A DNA stretch of 7,237 bases, from contig JAQUUB010000162.1 in the NCBI GenBank assembly GCA_028694115.1, positions 1 to 7,237 of the forward strand, given 5' to 3'. The translations under genes were made by a program, and so were the position numbers. The notes beneath the pieces are model-generated. The model saw only the letters and a program-made list of their open reading frames with translations, did not search any database and had not been told where the DNA came from. Shown piece by piece: positions 1 through 6,858 of this stretch. The first letter of the stretch is position 1. Each line of letters begins with the position of its first letter. This DNA is from Lachnospiraceae bacterium. GTDB taxonomy: Bacteria; Bacillota_A; Clostridia; Lachnospirales; Lachnospiraceae.

Positions 1-974
1 GGATTGTGCCCGATTGCTCCAATGTTATAGGAATATTCATCATATCCAGGATAATCACTTTCTATCGCATCAATCTGGTCTTGAAGATCCATTTCGCTTT
101 TTGTAAAGTAAGCATCTACTGCATCAAGCTCTGCTGGTTTGCTGATGTAACTGCCTGCCATCGTTGTTGATACGGTATTTACAAACATCGCACCACAAGA
201 TGAAACAGCGGTCATAATCATTATCAGTAAAATTGCAAATATCCCTATTGTTACAATTAGGGAAGCATGCTGTGCTAAGATCTCCTGTAATTTTTTTGCA
301 ACTGCTGTGGCTTTGGATGCTGTTTTTTGAACTGCCTGCTTTGCTGACTTTGTTGCCGCTCCTGCTCGTTTCGCTTTGGTATACTCTTTCTTAATACGTT
401 TTTTCTGAAATAGTTTCTGCATATGCTTCTTTTTCATCTCTGGATTTTCTTCCAAAAACTTCTGATATCTAAAATTTACATCTGCCTTGAACTGTTTGTT
501 TTCCAGTTTTGCTACTTTTTGTAACGTGCGTTCATGCTTACTCTTATGATGCCTTTTTACAAAACCATACACATCCTCTACTTTTTGTTCTGTCTTATGA
601 GCACCCTCTACCGCAGAATTTTCTTTTTCCAATTCCGAAATTTTCCCATGCACTGTATTTCTGCTTTCATGTCCTAACCGCTGTGCTGCATGTTTGGTAA
701 GTCCTGCCCTTTTCAACGGTTTATTTTTTTCGATTGCAGCTATAACATATTTCCCCTGGCCTGTTTCTTCATCCAATACACGCTTAAAAGTATATTCCGT
801 TTTCTTAGGAATTTTCTGCTTTGCCTTTTCTACCTTTTTATCCGATTTTTTGGCTTTGTGGTCCAAACGATCAAGCTTTTTACTTCCTACAAATTCAGAA
901 CCAGTACCCCGGGTAAAACGATTGGCATCGGAATGAAACGTATCGGATGTCTTTTCGCTTTCGTTCTTTGCCAT
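1..974 (-). CDS. CD1108-family mobile element protein, N-terminal part (cell-wall hydrolase of the conjugation machine), cut by left edge
   Basis: The frame is open from the ATG at 974 to the window edge, giving 324 residues of a longer protein. Residues 1-235 are very rich in Lys, Arg and charged residues, with a helical, coiled-coil-like stretch at about 110-200. They read as a cytoplasmic domain. One strong membrane helix follows at about 238-265 (around IGIFAILLIMIM), then an outside segment containing PGYDEYSYNIGAIGHN near 309-324. From memory, that ending is characteristic of CD1108-type proteins of Tn1549-like elements. In those relatives the next part carries lytic transglycosylase and/or NlpC/P60- or CHAP-like domains that cut peptidoglycan to let the channel through. 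Those domains lie outside the window and are inferred. The gene starts 3 nt after the virB4 stop, so the two are almost certainly co-translated. The family call is confident; the enzymatic type is not visible here. Confidence 0.85.
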   Translation of the reverse strand, partial: MAKNESEKTSDTFHSDANRFTRGTGSEFVGSKKLDRLDHKAKKSDKKVEKAKQKIPKKTEYTFKRVLDEETGQGKYVIAAIEKNKPLKRAGLTKHAAQRLGHESRNTVHGKISELEKENSAVEGAHKTEQKVEDVYGFVKRHHKSKHERTLQKVAKLENKQFKADVNFRYQKFLEENPEMKKKHMQKLFQKKRIKKEYTKAKRAGAATKSAKQAVQKTASKATAVAKKLQEILAQHASLIVTIGIFAILLIMIMTAVSSCGAMFVNTVSTTMAGSYISKPAELDAVDAYFTKSEMDLQDQIDAIESDYPGYDEYSYNIGAIGHN

Positions 975-977
975 GAA

Positions 978-3440
978 CTATTTCTCCTCTTCCTTTTGGG
1001 CGGCTTCCTCTGGTTTGGTATTCATAATCGCATAGGTCTTGGTATCTGTTGGATATTTATCAACAAATGGAATGACTACATTATCAAAGAGTAACAATCC
1101 ACAACCTTGGTCAGAGTTTGTTACATGCTCTAACTGTTTATCCGACAATCCTAACTTGTCCGCTAAGATATGCTGATCTTTTGCATTCTGATTGAGCAAA
1201 TACACAAAATCACTATTTCCTAAAATACCTTCAATTTCCTCAGACTTTAAAAAATCACCTACGTTTTGCGTTAACGCAGTTGGAATACCACCCCATTTAC
1301 GGAATCTCTTCCAGATTTCTACAGAATATACCGCAGTCTGATGTTCTCGTAGTAAAAGATGGAATTCATCACAGTAATATCTAGTCGCAATCTTACGTTC
1401 TCTGTTTTGGGATACTCTATTCCAAACTGCATCCTGAACAATCAACATCCCCAGTTCTTTTAACTGATTCCCTAAGTCTCTGATATCAAAGCACATGATA
1501 CGATTTTGTGAATCCACATTTGTTCTATGATTAAAGTAATTCTGCGATCCATGCACATACAAAACTAAACTGTTGGCGATGCGTTCTGCTTTTTTATTCT
1601 TATGCGCTAGTAATGCATTATATAAATCTTCGAGAATTGGCATATTTTCTGGAATCGGATTTGCAAAATAAATATCATAGATAGGATGGATACATTCATC
1701 AATAATACCTTTTTCGTCATTTTCAAGTCCATCCTTGCCACCGGCAATCAAATCACAGAGGGTAATGATAAAATCACTTTTTAATTTCAATGCTTCCTTA
1801 TCACCTCTATGGCTAAGTTGAATATCCATTGGATTTAAAAAATCCTTAGAGTTCGTTGCAAGACGTGCTACCTGTCCTTTTAGTGCCTGTACCAGTGGGA
1901 AATACTCACCCTCCGGATCACAGATGACAATATCGTCTCTTGTCATAAGAAAACAGGATAAAATTTCACGTTTGGCAGCAAATGATTTACCAGAACCAGG
2001 TGTTCCTAAAATAACACCGTTTGGTGTACGAAGTTTCTTTCGATCTGCCATAATCATATTGTTGCTAAGTTCATTTAAACCATAATAGATTGCAGGCGAT
2101 GGCATAAATAACTCCTGTGTACAAAAAGGCACTAAAACAGCGGTACTCTTTGTGGTAAGATTTCTTTCAATCTCCGTTTCATTACAGCCAATTGGGGCAG
2201 ATGCCATAAGACCCTGCTCCTGTAAATACTGCAGGCATCTTAGATTACAATTTGCCTGTTGAATGATACCAGATACCCTCTGTGTGATCGTTCCAAGTTT
2301 CTGTTTTGTCTTTCCATAACAGGCAATGAGGAAGGTCATTTTAATCATTTTCTGATTGCTACTATTTAAATCTTCCAAAAGATCTATGGTATCCTTTTCA
2401 TAAGTGATGATATCTGTCGGAAGAATATCCATATCATATCCACTACGAACTGCCTTCTTTTGTTCCTCAATCTTCATTTTCTGAATATTGCTTAATGCAC
2501 CCTTTAACTCTTTAATTGCTTTTACCGGGTCCATGGTCTGCATATGCATAGAAATGGTCAGGTTATCATCAATATCCAGTAGCTTTTTTACAAGTTCATC
2601 GGAAACTCTTGGTGCAATCATATCCAGGTAAAATACAGAACCATACATTTCTCCTGACCGAAATCTACTTGGATATCGAAAATCAAATCCTGGTGGTGTA
2701 ATATAGTCCTTAACCGATTTCCCAGACTCCGCTAATTCTTTAAATGAAAAATGGAAAGGTTCCATCGTTCCCTGATTAAAATACTCATAGAGGATACGAA
2801 TTCTTTCCTTCCCATCTAGTGCCTTAGCATTTGTGCCAATGTTATTTAAATTTCGAATGACATCTTTTTCGATGTTTTTTAGCTTTGCTCTGGCTTCTTT
2901 TAAACCATTACACTCCGTACCAAAAATAATGTATTTTGATTTTAAGATACCATTGTTTCCTTTTGCTGACTGCTTCTTTAACATAGTGGCATATTCCTCA
3001 CGAATGTCATCGAAGATATCCTGCTGCATTGGAATATTAAACTGATCTGCTAATACCTTTTCATTTACCTGTCTTCCAAATAAAAAGAGTTCAAACTTAA
3101 TAGCTGGATCAAAATAGTTGATGAACTTACTGTACTCCTCCAAAATATAACCCTGGTCATCTATCTCTAACAGTTCATAATTGATATCATAAAACTCAAC
3201 CATTTTCGTAAAATAATTGTGTTTGACCTGACAAATGCCATCCTGATACATTTTTTCAAACGTAATGCTTTTCTGTGCTGTGGTTGGTATCTTTTTGGTT
3301 CTGGAATTACCACTCAATAATCGCATTAATTCTGCCAGTCGTCCTTTTTCTCTTATAGAAAGACCTGTCTTTGGTTTTTTCTTTCTAAAACCCGGCTTTC
3401 TCTTTTGATTTCTTTGTGCTTCCTTTTGCTTTTTCTTCAA
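978..3440 (-). CDS. virB4: VirB4-type conjugation ATPase (TraE/TrsE/PrgJ-like)
   Basis: This is an 820-residue cytoplasmic, membrane-associated ATPase that powers the type IV secretion channel. The C-terminal half is a RecA-like motor. Walker A is GTPGSGKS at residues 479-486, a CDPEGEY motif follows at 508-513, Walker B is RYYCDEFH at about 687-694 (D691, E692), and a LTQNVGDF motif lies at 723-730. Residues 60-430 form the usual VirB4 N-terminal domain that contacts other channel proteins. The first 28 residues are a Lys/Arg-rich tail. The start is TTG at 3440, chosen because a perfect AGGAGG lies 9 nt upstream. This start makes the gene overlap prgI by 56 bp. The next in-frame Met is residue 39, which would remove the basic tail. 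No frameshift or missing motif is seen, and the length is normal for the family. The C-terminus is acidic (EEAAQKEEEK). Confidence 0.96.
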   Translation of the reverse strand: MKKKQKEAQRNQKRKPGFRKKKPKTGLSIREKGRLAELMRLLSGNSRTKKIPTTAQKSITFEKMYQDGICQVKHNYFTKMVEFYDINYELLEIDDQGYILEEYSKFINYFDPAIKFELFLFGRQVNEKVLADQFNIPMQQDIFDDIREEYATMLKKQSAKGNNGILKSKYIIFGTECNGLKEARAKLKNIEKDVIRNLNNIGTNAKALDGKERIRILYEYFNQGTMEPFHFSFKELAESGKSVKDYITPPGFDFRYPSRFRSGEMYGSVFYLDMIAPRVSDELVKKLLDIDDNLTISMHMQTMDPVKAIKELKGALSNIQKMKIEEQKKAVRSGYDMDILPTDIITYEKDTIDLLEDLNSSNQKMIKMTFLIACYGKTKQKLGTITQRVSGIIQQANCNLRCLQYLQEQGLMASAPIGCNETEIERNLTTKSTAVLVPFCTQELFMPSPAIYYGLNELSNNMIMADRKKLRTPNGVILGTPGSGKSFAAKREILSCFLMTRDDIVICDPEGEYFPLVQALKGQVARLATNSKDFLNPMDIQLSHRGDKEALKLKSDFIITLCDLIAGGKDGLENDEKGIIDECIHPIYDIYFANPIPENMPILEDLYNALLAHKNKKAERIANSLVLYVHGSQNYFNHRTNVDSQNRIMCFDIRDLGNQLKELGMLIVQDAVWNRVSQNRERKIATRYYCDEFHLLLREHQTAVYSVEIWKRFRKWGGIPTALTQNVGDFLKSEEIEGILGNSDFVYLLNQNAKDQHILADKLGLSDKQLEHVTNSDQGCGLLLFDNVVIPFVDKYPTDTKTYAIMNTKPEEAAQKEEEK
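984..990 (-). promoter_or_regulatory. Ribosome binding site of the CD1108-family gene
   Basis: AGAGGAG on the minus strand, 9 nt before the ATG at 974. It lies inside the last codons of virB4 (the Glu-rich tail) and supports the chosen start. Confidence 0.75.
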
Positions 3441-3798
3441 GGTATTTAACCTCCTCCCTAAGTTTTTCTTTCTCCTCTAACTGTCTGTAAAGATTTTCTG
3501 ATTTATATGGTCTTATTCCTGGCACTAAAATCTTCTGTCGTATCATAAAATACAATATCTTTTCTGCCGGAAATCCATCTCTTGTATACATTGCAAAAAT
3601 AAAGAATGGCACCATGATTGCTACCATGATAATAGATGCAGCTTGCACTCCGATTACATTCTTAAATAGAAAGTAACTCGGAACACCGGTAAGTGCTGCT
3701 CCACTAAAACAGATCATCTGACGTTTCGTTAAATTCAGAGCTATTTTATTCTTGATTCCTGATAAATTCTTCGGTACAGCTACCGATATATTTGCCAA
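3385..3798 (-). CDS. prgI: PrgI-family conjugation membrane protein
   Basis: A 137-residue protein with two adjacent membrane helices at about 27-46 and 52-70. A short N-terminal segment (MANISVAVPKNLSGIKNKI) precedes them. After the helices comes the cytoplasmic segment TRDGFPAEKILYFMIRQK and a charged, coiled-coil-like tail (about 101-128) ending in Lys-rich sequence. This matches the PrgI family, whose members sit directly upstream of virB4 in Gram-positive conjugation systems. They are considered the counterpart of VirB3, docking VirB4 to the membrane; that role is inferred from family and position. The start is TTG at 3798, supported by AAAGGGGG 9 nt upstream. The last 56 bp also encode the start of VirB4 in another frame, so the basic tail of PrgI and the basic head of VirB4 share DNA. 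Confidence 0.93.
   Translation of the reverse strand: MANISVAVPKNLSGIKNKIALNLTKRQMICFSGAALTGVPSYFLFKNVIGVQAASIIMVAIMVPFFIFAMYTRDGFPAEKILYFMIRQKILVPGIRPYKSENLYRQLEEKEKLREEVKYLEEKAKGSTKKSKEKAGF
3450..3455 (-). promoter_or_regulatory. Shine-Dalgarno site that fixes the virB4 TTG start
   Basis: A consensus AGGAGG within GGGAGGAGGTT on the minus strand, 9 nt before the TTG at 3440. It lies inside the prgI coding sequence. Its strength and spacing decide for the TTG start over the Met codon 38 codons downstream. Confidence 0.85.
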
Positions 3799-3807
3799 AA
3801 TTAGTTA

Positions 3808-3815
3808 CCCCCTTT
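3808..3815 (-). promoter_or_regulatory. Shine-Dalgarno site for the prgI TTG start
   Basis: AAAGGGGG on the minus strand directly follows the TAG stop of the upstream virB6-like gene, 9 nt before the TTG at 3798. It fixes the non-ATG start. Confidence 0.75.
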
Positions 3816-4688
3816 CTAATGTGCATTGAACACTGATTTTGCTAGCGTTCCTGTCTTAAATAAACTAAAACATAAAATGACGGTATAAGAAGCGATGGAC
3901 CAGAGTGCTGTGTGAAGGTTTGTTGCAACCGTTACACTAGACACCAAGATTGCATAAATTGCCACGCATACCATAATGAAAAATCCTTGAAATGCTAAAG
4001 CTAAAATTCCTTTTAAATAATTATTCCCGATTGATCCCCACTCCCGATTGGTTGCGGTTGCACATGGTATCGGTGCTACTGAAACATAAAGATATATTTC
4101 AATCATACGTCCATATAATATGACGGTGATTAGGACTGACATGATCTTCATACATACGCTGATAATCATGGTTTCCATTCCAAGCTGAATCAGTTCTCCT
4201 ATCCCCATAGTGGCAATCTGATTATTAAACATGGTTGTCAGTGTACTTGTCACATCAAGACTGGTAGATCCTGTTATTTGTGCTTGTGCCTGCATGACTA
4301 CATGACTTCCCACATCAAAAAGTGCCATCACAATTGTCGATGTATTGCTTAAAAACCAAACCGCCACAAATGCCTTCCCAAGGAAACGAAAGAACAATGA
4401 TGTATCAAATTCATGCATATTGTTCTTATCCATTACCATGGTAATCAGCTCATAGACAAGGACAAAACTAATGATCATCCCCGATATGGGCAGTATTACA
4501 TTGGTTGATAGGGTCTGAATCATATTGAAAATACTGGAATTCCATGTGCTAGGTGTCTTTGCTACCTCTCCTGCTATTGTGCCTACTTTGTCATTTACAT
4601 CAGTAAACATTGTTTCCAGATTGGATAACACCCACCCCTGCAGCATCTCAGTTATGAATTCAGTAATCTTATCAATGATTCCATTCAT
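3816..4688 (-). CDS. VirB6/TrbL-like polytopic channel protein
   Basis: A 290-residue integral membrane protein, the likely inner-membrane channel component of the type IV secretion system. An amphipathic N-terminal region (1-50) is followed by hydrophobic segments at about 58-86, 103-126, 170-192, 196-212, 226-251 and 262-283. The stretch YVSVAPIPCATATNREWGS (201-219) and the following GNNYLKGILALAFQG are typical of VirB6/TrbL-like proteins of Tn1549-type elements. The position between Maff2 and prgI is also standard. The ATG at 4688 is separated from the Maff2 stop by one extra TAA in the same frame and has no recognisable SD. Translation therefore probably depends on ribosomes finishing Maff2. 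The next Met codons (residues 15, 27) also lack an SD, so they do not offer a better start. The function is by homology; membrane segments were estimated by eye. Confidence 0.9.
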   Translation of the reverse strand: MNGIIDKITEFITEMLQGWVLSNLETMFTDVNDKVGTIAGEVAKTPSTWNSSIFNMIQTLSTNVILPISGMIISFVLVYELITMVMDKNNMHEFDTSLFFRFLGKAFVAVWFLSNTSTIVMALFDVGSHVVMQAQAQITGSTSLDVTSTLTTMFNNQIATMGIGELIQLGMETMIISVCMKIMSVLITVILYGRMIEIYLYVSVAPIPCATATNREWGSIGNNYLKGILALAFQGFFIMVCVAIYAILVSSVTVATNLHTALWSIASYTVILCFSLFKTGTLAKSVFNAH

Positions 4689-4691
4689 TTA

Positions 4692-4907
4692 TTATGAGAA
4701 TAATGTTGTAAGCTGTGGAATCACCGTCTGTGCTACAATAATAATTCCTCCGCCAGCCATGAGCTGTTTGATTCCCTGTGATTTCGCACCAGGGTTATCA
4801 TTACCATATCCTTCCAGTAAGTTAATCACTCCCCATACACCTACACCTGCTCCGATTGCTGTTACGACTGTCTTTAATCCTGTTACTGCTGTTGTAAAAA
4901 ATGCCAT
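4692..4907 (-). CDS. Maff2-family small membrane protein (possible pilin-like/VirB2-like subunit)
   Basis: A 71-residue protein beginning MAFFT, the signature that names the Maff2 family of Firmicutes mobile elements. It has two Gly/Val/Ile-rich hydrophobic helices (about 9-30 and 47-69). They are joined by the polar loop EGYGNDNPGAKSQG (32-45), which is the most conserved part as I recall the family. No cleavable signal peptide is obvious. Two helices with a short polar loop resemble VirB2/TrbC pilins, and the position upstream of the VirB6-like gene fits, but a pilin role is inference and not established. Some databases mislabel the family as a glutamyl-tRNA amidotransferase; nothing here supports that. 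There is no SD at the usual distance. The only purine-rich site lies about 40 nt upstream, beyond a hairpin. The gene ends with two in-frame stops, TAA TAA, followed at once by the next ATG. Confidence 0.92.
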   Translation of the reverse strand: MAFFTTAVTGLKTVVTAIGAGVGVWGVINLLEGYGNDNPGAKSQGIKQLMAGGGIIIVAQTVIPQLTTLFS

Positions 4908-4920
4908 AGTTAAAATATTG

Positions 4921-4953
4921 AAGGGTAGCTCTTTTGTCTACCCCTCTCTCCTT
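4921..4953 (-). promoter_or_regulatory. SD-like site followed by a hairpin in the Maff2 leader
   Basis: AAGGAG (4953-4948) is followed by an 8-bp stem, AGGGGTAG (4945-4938) with CTACCCTT (4928-4921), including one G-U pair and a 9-nt loop. The ATG at 4907 is 40 nt from the SD in linear sequence, but only about 15 nt if the stem is looped out. The hairpin could therefore bring the SD close to the start. Alternatively it could act as a weak attenuator, since UUCAAUAUUUU follows. Seen directly: the repeats and the distances. Function is inferred. Confidence 0.55.
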
Positions 4954-4984
4954 TTTCTTTTAGTTTTATTTGTTTTTAAGTTTC

Positions 4985-5009
4985 ACTTCTGGACATGATG
5001 TCCAAAAGT
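4985..5009 (-). promoter_or_regulatory. Hairpin directly after the virD4 stop codon
   Basis: As DNA this is a 25-bp near-perfect palindrome centred on 4997 (TGGACAT-G-ATGTCCA with outer ACTT/AAGT). In the sense RNA the single mismatch becomes a U-G wobble, giving an unbroken stem of about 10 bp with a loop of 5 nt. It begins 4 nt after the virD4 TAA. What follows is A-rich (GAAACTTAAAAAC), not a U-run, so it is not a standard intrinsic terminator. It could be an mRNA-stabilising or processing hairpin, or a protein-binding palindrome in DNA. Confidence 0.65.
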
Positions 5010-5013
5010 CTCG

Positions 5014-6858
5014 TTATTCAATTATTTCTTTTGATTCAAATACATCCTCCAACACATCAGTTTCTTTTACCTTGGCTCTGTGCAGATTCTTCATGTACTT
5101 TTCAATATCAAACGCATTTTTCTCGTCATAGTCAGATAGATATTTGTACTGCTCATGCTTCGTAATATCATATTTATTTGAGAAAAAAGGTCTCACACCT
5201 CTAAGCTGCATGATACATTTTCCTCCGTCCATGACTGCAATCTCATCCTGACTCATCAGATCTTTTCCAGTCTTTTGATAATTCAGACCATAGGATTGCT
5301 GCGTTCCTCTTGTATCCGAGGTATTATAAAGGTCAATCGTCTCTTTACCCAGTATTTCAGCCAACTCTTTTAGTGTGGTCTTTTCTTTTCCTCCCAGGAA
5401 CAGAGTGGAATCGCAATTGCCTTCGATGGTATCCGCATGATCCTTATAAATTGCCTTTAACTGCGATTTTGATTGCAAAATAATAGAAGCCGATATTTCC
5501 CTACTACGAATAGTAGCTATCAGCTTCTCAAATTGTGGAATCTGTCCAATATTGCTGAACTCATCCAAAAGGCATCTCACATGAATCGGTAATCTGCCTC
5601 CATATACATCATCTGCTTTGTTACACAGAAGATTAAATAATTGGGAATACATAATGGATACAATAAAATTAAACGTCGAATCCGTATCAGAGATAATAAC
5701 AAATAATGCTGTTTTCTTTTCTCCAAGCGTATCTAATTCTAAATCATCCACGAGTGTTAGTTCCCTTAATTCCTTGATATCAAATGGTGCAAGTCTGGCA
5801 CCACAGGAAATCAAAATACTCTTAGCTGTTTTACCAGCCGCTAATTTGTATTTCTTATATTGCCTTAGAGCAAAGTGATTGGGGTCCTTTTCTTCCAGTT
5901 CCTCAAACAATAAATCCACTGCATTTTTAAAGTTTTCATCGTCTTCTCTGGCTTCACTTGCATCTATAAAATCAATGAGCATTGCAAAGTTTTGTTCGTC
6001 CTCAGGTGCTTCATACCAGATGTATCCAATGTATGCCTGATACAGTAATTTTTCAGCTTTTGTCCAGAAATCTTCTGTTGACTGCTGTCCCTCTCCCTTT
6101 GTGTTTACGATGATTGTGTTGACGAGTTTTAAGATATCCTTTTCGCTTTGAATGTAGGCGAAGGGGTTATATCTCATGGATTTCTTAAAGTTAATGGTAT
6201 TCAGAACTTTGATTTTATAACCATTTTGAGCTAACATTTTTCCACATTCGATTAGCAATGTTCCCTTGGGGTCCGTCGTGACATAAGAGCTGTGCATCTG
6301 CATTAAATTCGGTTTTACAAAAAAGCGAGTCTTACCAGAACCAGAACCACCAATTACTAGTATGTTTTTATTTCTGGCAAACTTCGGCTGCTTTGGTCTA
6401 CCTGACATCATTAATCTTTCTTTTTCTGTCAGAATGATATTATCCTCAAACTTTGGTGCAACATAAGGTTCAATATCCTTTTCATTGCCCCACCTAGCAG
6501 AACCATACTCTACACCTTTTCTGAACTTTTTGGCATTCTTTGCTTTAAAATACACGATAAGCCTAAGTCCTATAGCGCAAATAGCACCAATCAGCACATC
6601 CCTAATTTGAAAACTTGGAATCGGGTTTTTGAACATCGTTGCTAATCCAGTCATAGTAGCCATCATCTTGTCTGCTGCATTGCTACCACTAGAAGTTCGA
6701 TATACCCATGCTGCCTTATTACAAAAATATGCCGCTAATAGATACGGAAGATTTAACAGAATTACTTTCTTTTTATCTGCTTTCTTCCAGTCTGCTCTAC
6801 ATTTCTTTGGCAACGCCCCTAGATCATTTATTATTCCGCCAATTACTTTTTGTATCAT
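5014..6858 (-). CDS. virD4: VirD4/TraG-family type IV coupling protein ATPase
   Basis: A 614-residue membrane-anchored ATPase that brings the relaxase-DNA substrate to the secretion channel. Two N-terminal membrane helices lie at about 32-51 and 87-105. They are followed by the typical EYGSARWGNEKDI segment (117-129), Walker A GGSGSGKT (170-177), the TTDPKG motif (194-199), and Walker B CLLDEFSNIGQIP (429-441; D432, E433). A further conserved region is TIRSREISASIILQSKSQL (449-467). The region at about 255-350 corresponds to the all-alpha domain that in relatives recognises substrates. The C-terminus (600-614) is acidic. The ATG at 6858 overlaps the upstream PcfB stop as ATGA, and a GAGGG 8 nt upstream is a fair SD. 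The length and all motifs are normal for the family; no damage is seen. Confidence 0.96.
   Translation of the reverse strand: MIQKVIGGIINDLGALPKKCRADWKKADKKKVILLNLPYLLAAYFCNKAAWVYRTSSGSNAADKMMATMTGLATMFKNPIPSFQIRDVLIGAICAIGLRLIVYFKAKNAKKFRKGVEYGSARWGNEKDIEPYVAPKFEDNIILTEKERLMMSGRPKQPKFARNKNILVIGGSGSGKTRFFVKPNLMQMHSSYVTTDPKGTLLIECGKMLAQNGYKIKVLNTINFKKSMRYNPFAYIQSEKDILKLVNTIIVNTKGEGQQSTEDFWTKAEKLLYQAYIGYIWYEAPEDEQNFAMLIDFIDASEAREDDENFKNAVDLLFEELEEKDPNHFALRQYKKYKLAAGKTAKSILISCGARLAPFDIKELRELTLVDDLELDTLGEKKTALFVIISDTDSTFNFIVSIMYSQLFNLLCNKADDVYGGRLPIHVRCLLDEFSNIGQIPQFEKLIATIRSREISASIILQSKSQLKAIYKDHADTIEGNCDSTLFLGGKEKTTLKELAEILGKETIDLYNTSDTRGTQQSYGLNYQKTGKDLMSQDEIAVMDGGKCIMQLRGVRPFFSNKYDITKHEQYKYLSDYDEKNAFDIEKYMKNLHRAKVKETDVLEDVFESKEIIE

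Larger units (their letters stand above)
4908..5013 (-). other. Only substantial non-coding gap in the window, between virD4 and the Maff2 gene
   Basis: 106 bp with no credible open frame. In transcription order it holds a hairpin just after the virD4 stop, an A-rich single-stranded-looking stretch (about 4984-4956), a strong purine-rich SD-like run, a second hairpin, and an AU-rich leader (CAATATTTTAACT) up to the Maff2 ATG. I see no convincing -10/-35 promoter and no hairpin with a proper U-run. All other gene junctions here are overlaps or gaps of 17 bp or less, so this spacer stands out as a likely site of post-transcriptional control. Confidence 0.7.

Noticed and set aside
509..1094. Plus-strand frames rich in Phe/Leu/Ser opposite the CD1108-type and virB4 genes
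   Set aside because: These arise from Lys/Glu-rich codons on the minus strand; no SD, no family resemblance.
4921..4945. Intrinsic terminator after virD4
   Set aside because: The stem is short and is followed by UUCAAUAUUUU, not a continuous U-run. Termination here would cut off the channel genes, so at most it is a weak attenuator.
4525..4998. 157-codon plus-strand frame opposite the VirB6-like and Maff2 genes
   Set aside because: It is antisense to two well-supported genes, has no recognisable domain, and its composition mirrors hydrophobic codons on the other strand.
4955..5005. Promoter for the Maff2 gene (TTGGAC as a -35 box)
   Set aside because: The -35 match is only 3 of 6 and lies within the palindrome; no acceptable -10 box is found at 16-18 nt.
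5618..5878. Plus-strand frame opposite virD4
   Set aside because: It is a shadow of the conserved VirD4 motor domain, with no independent support.
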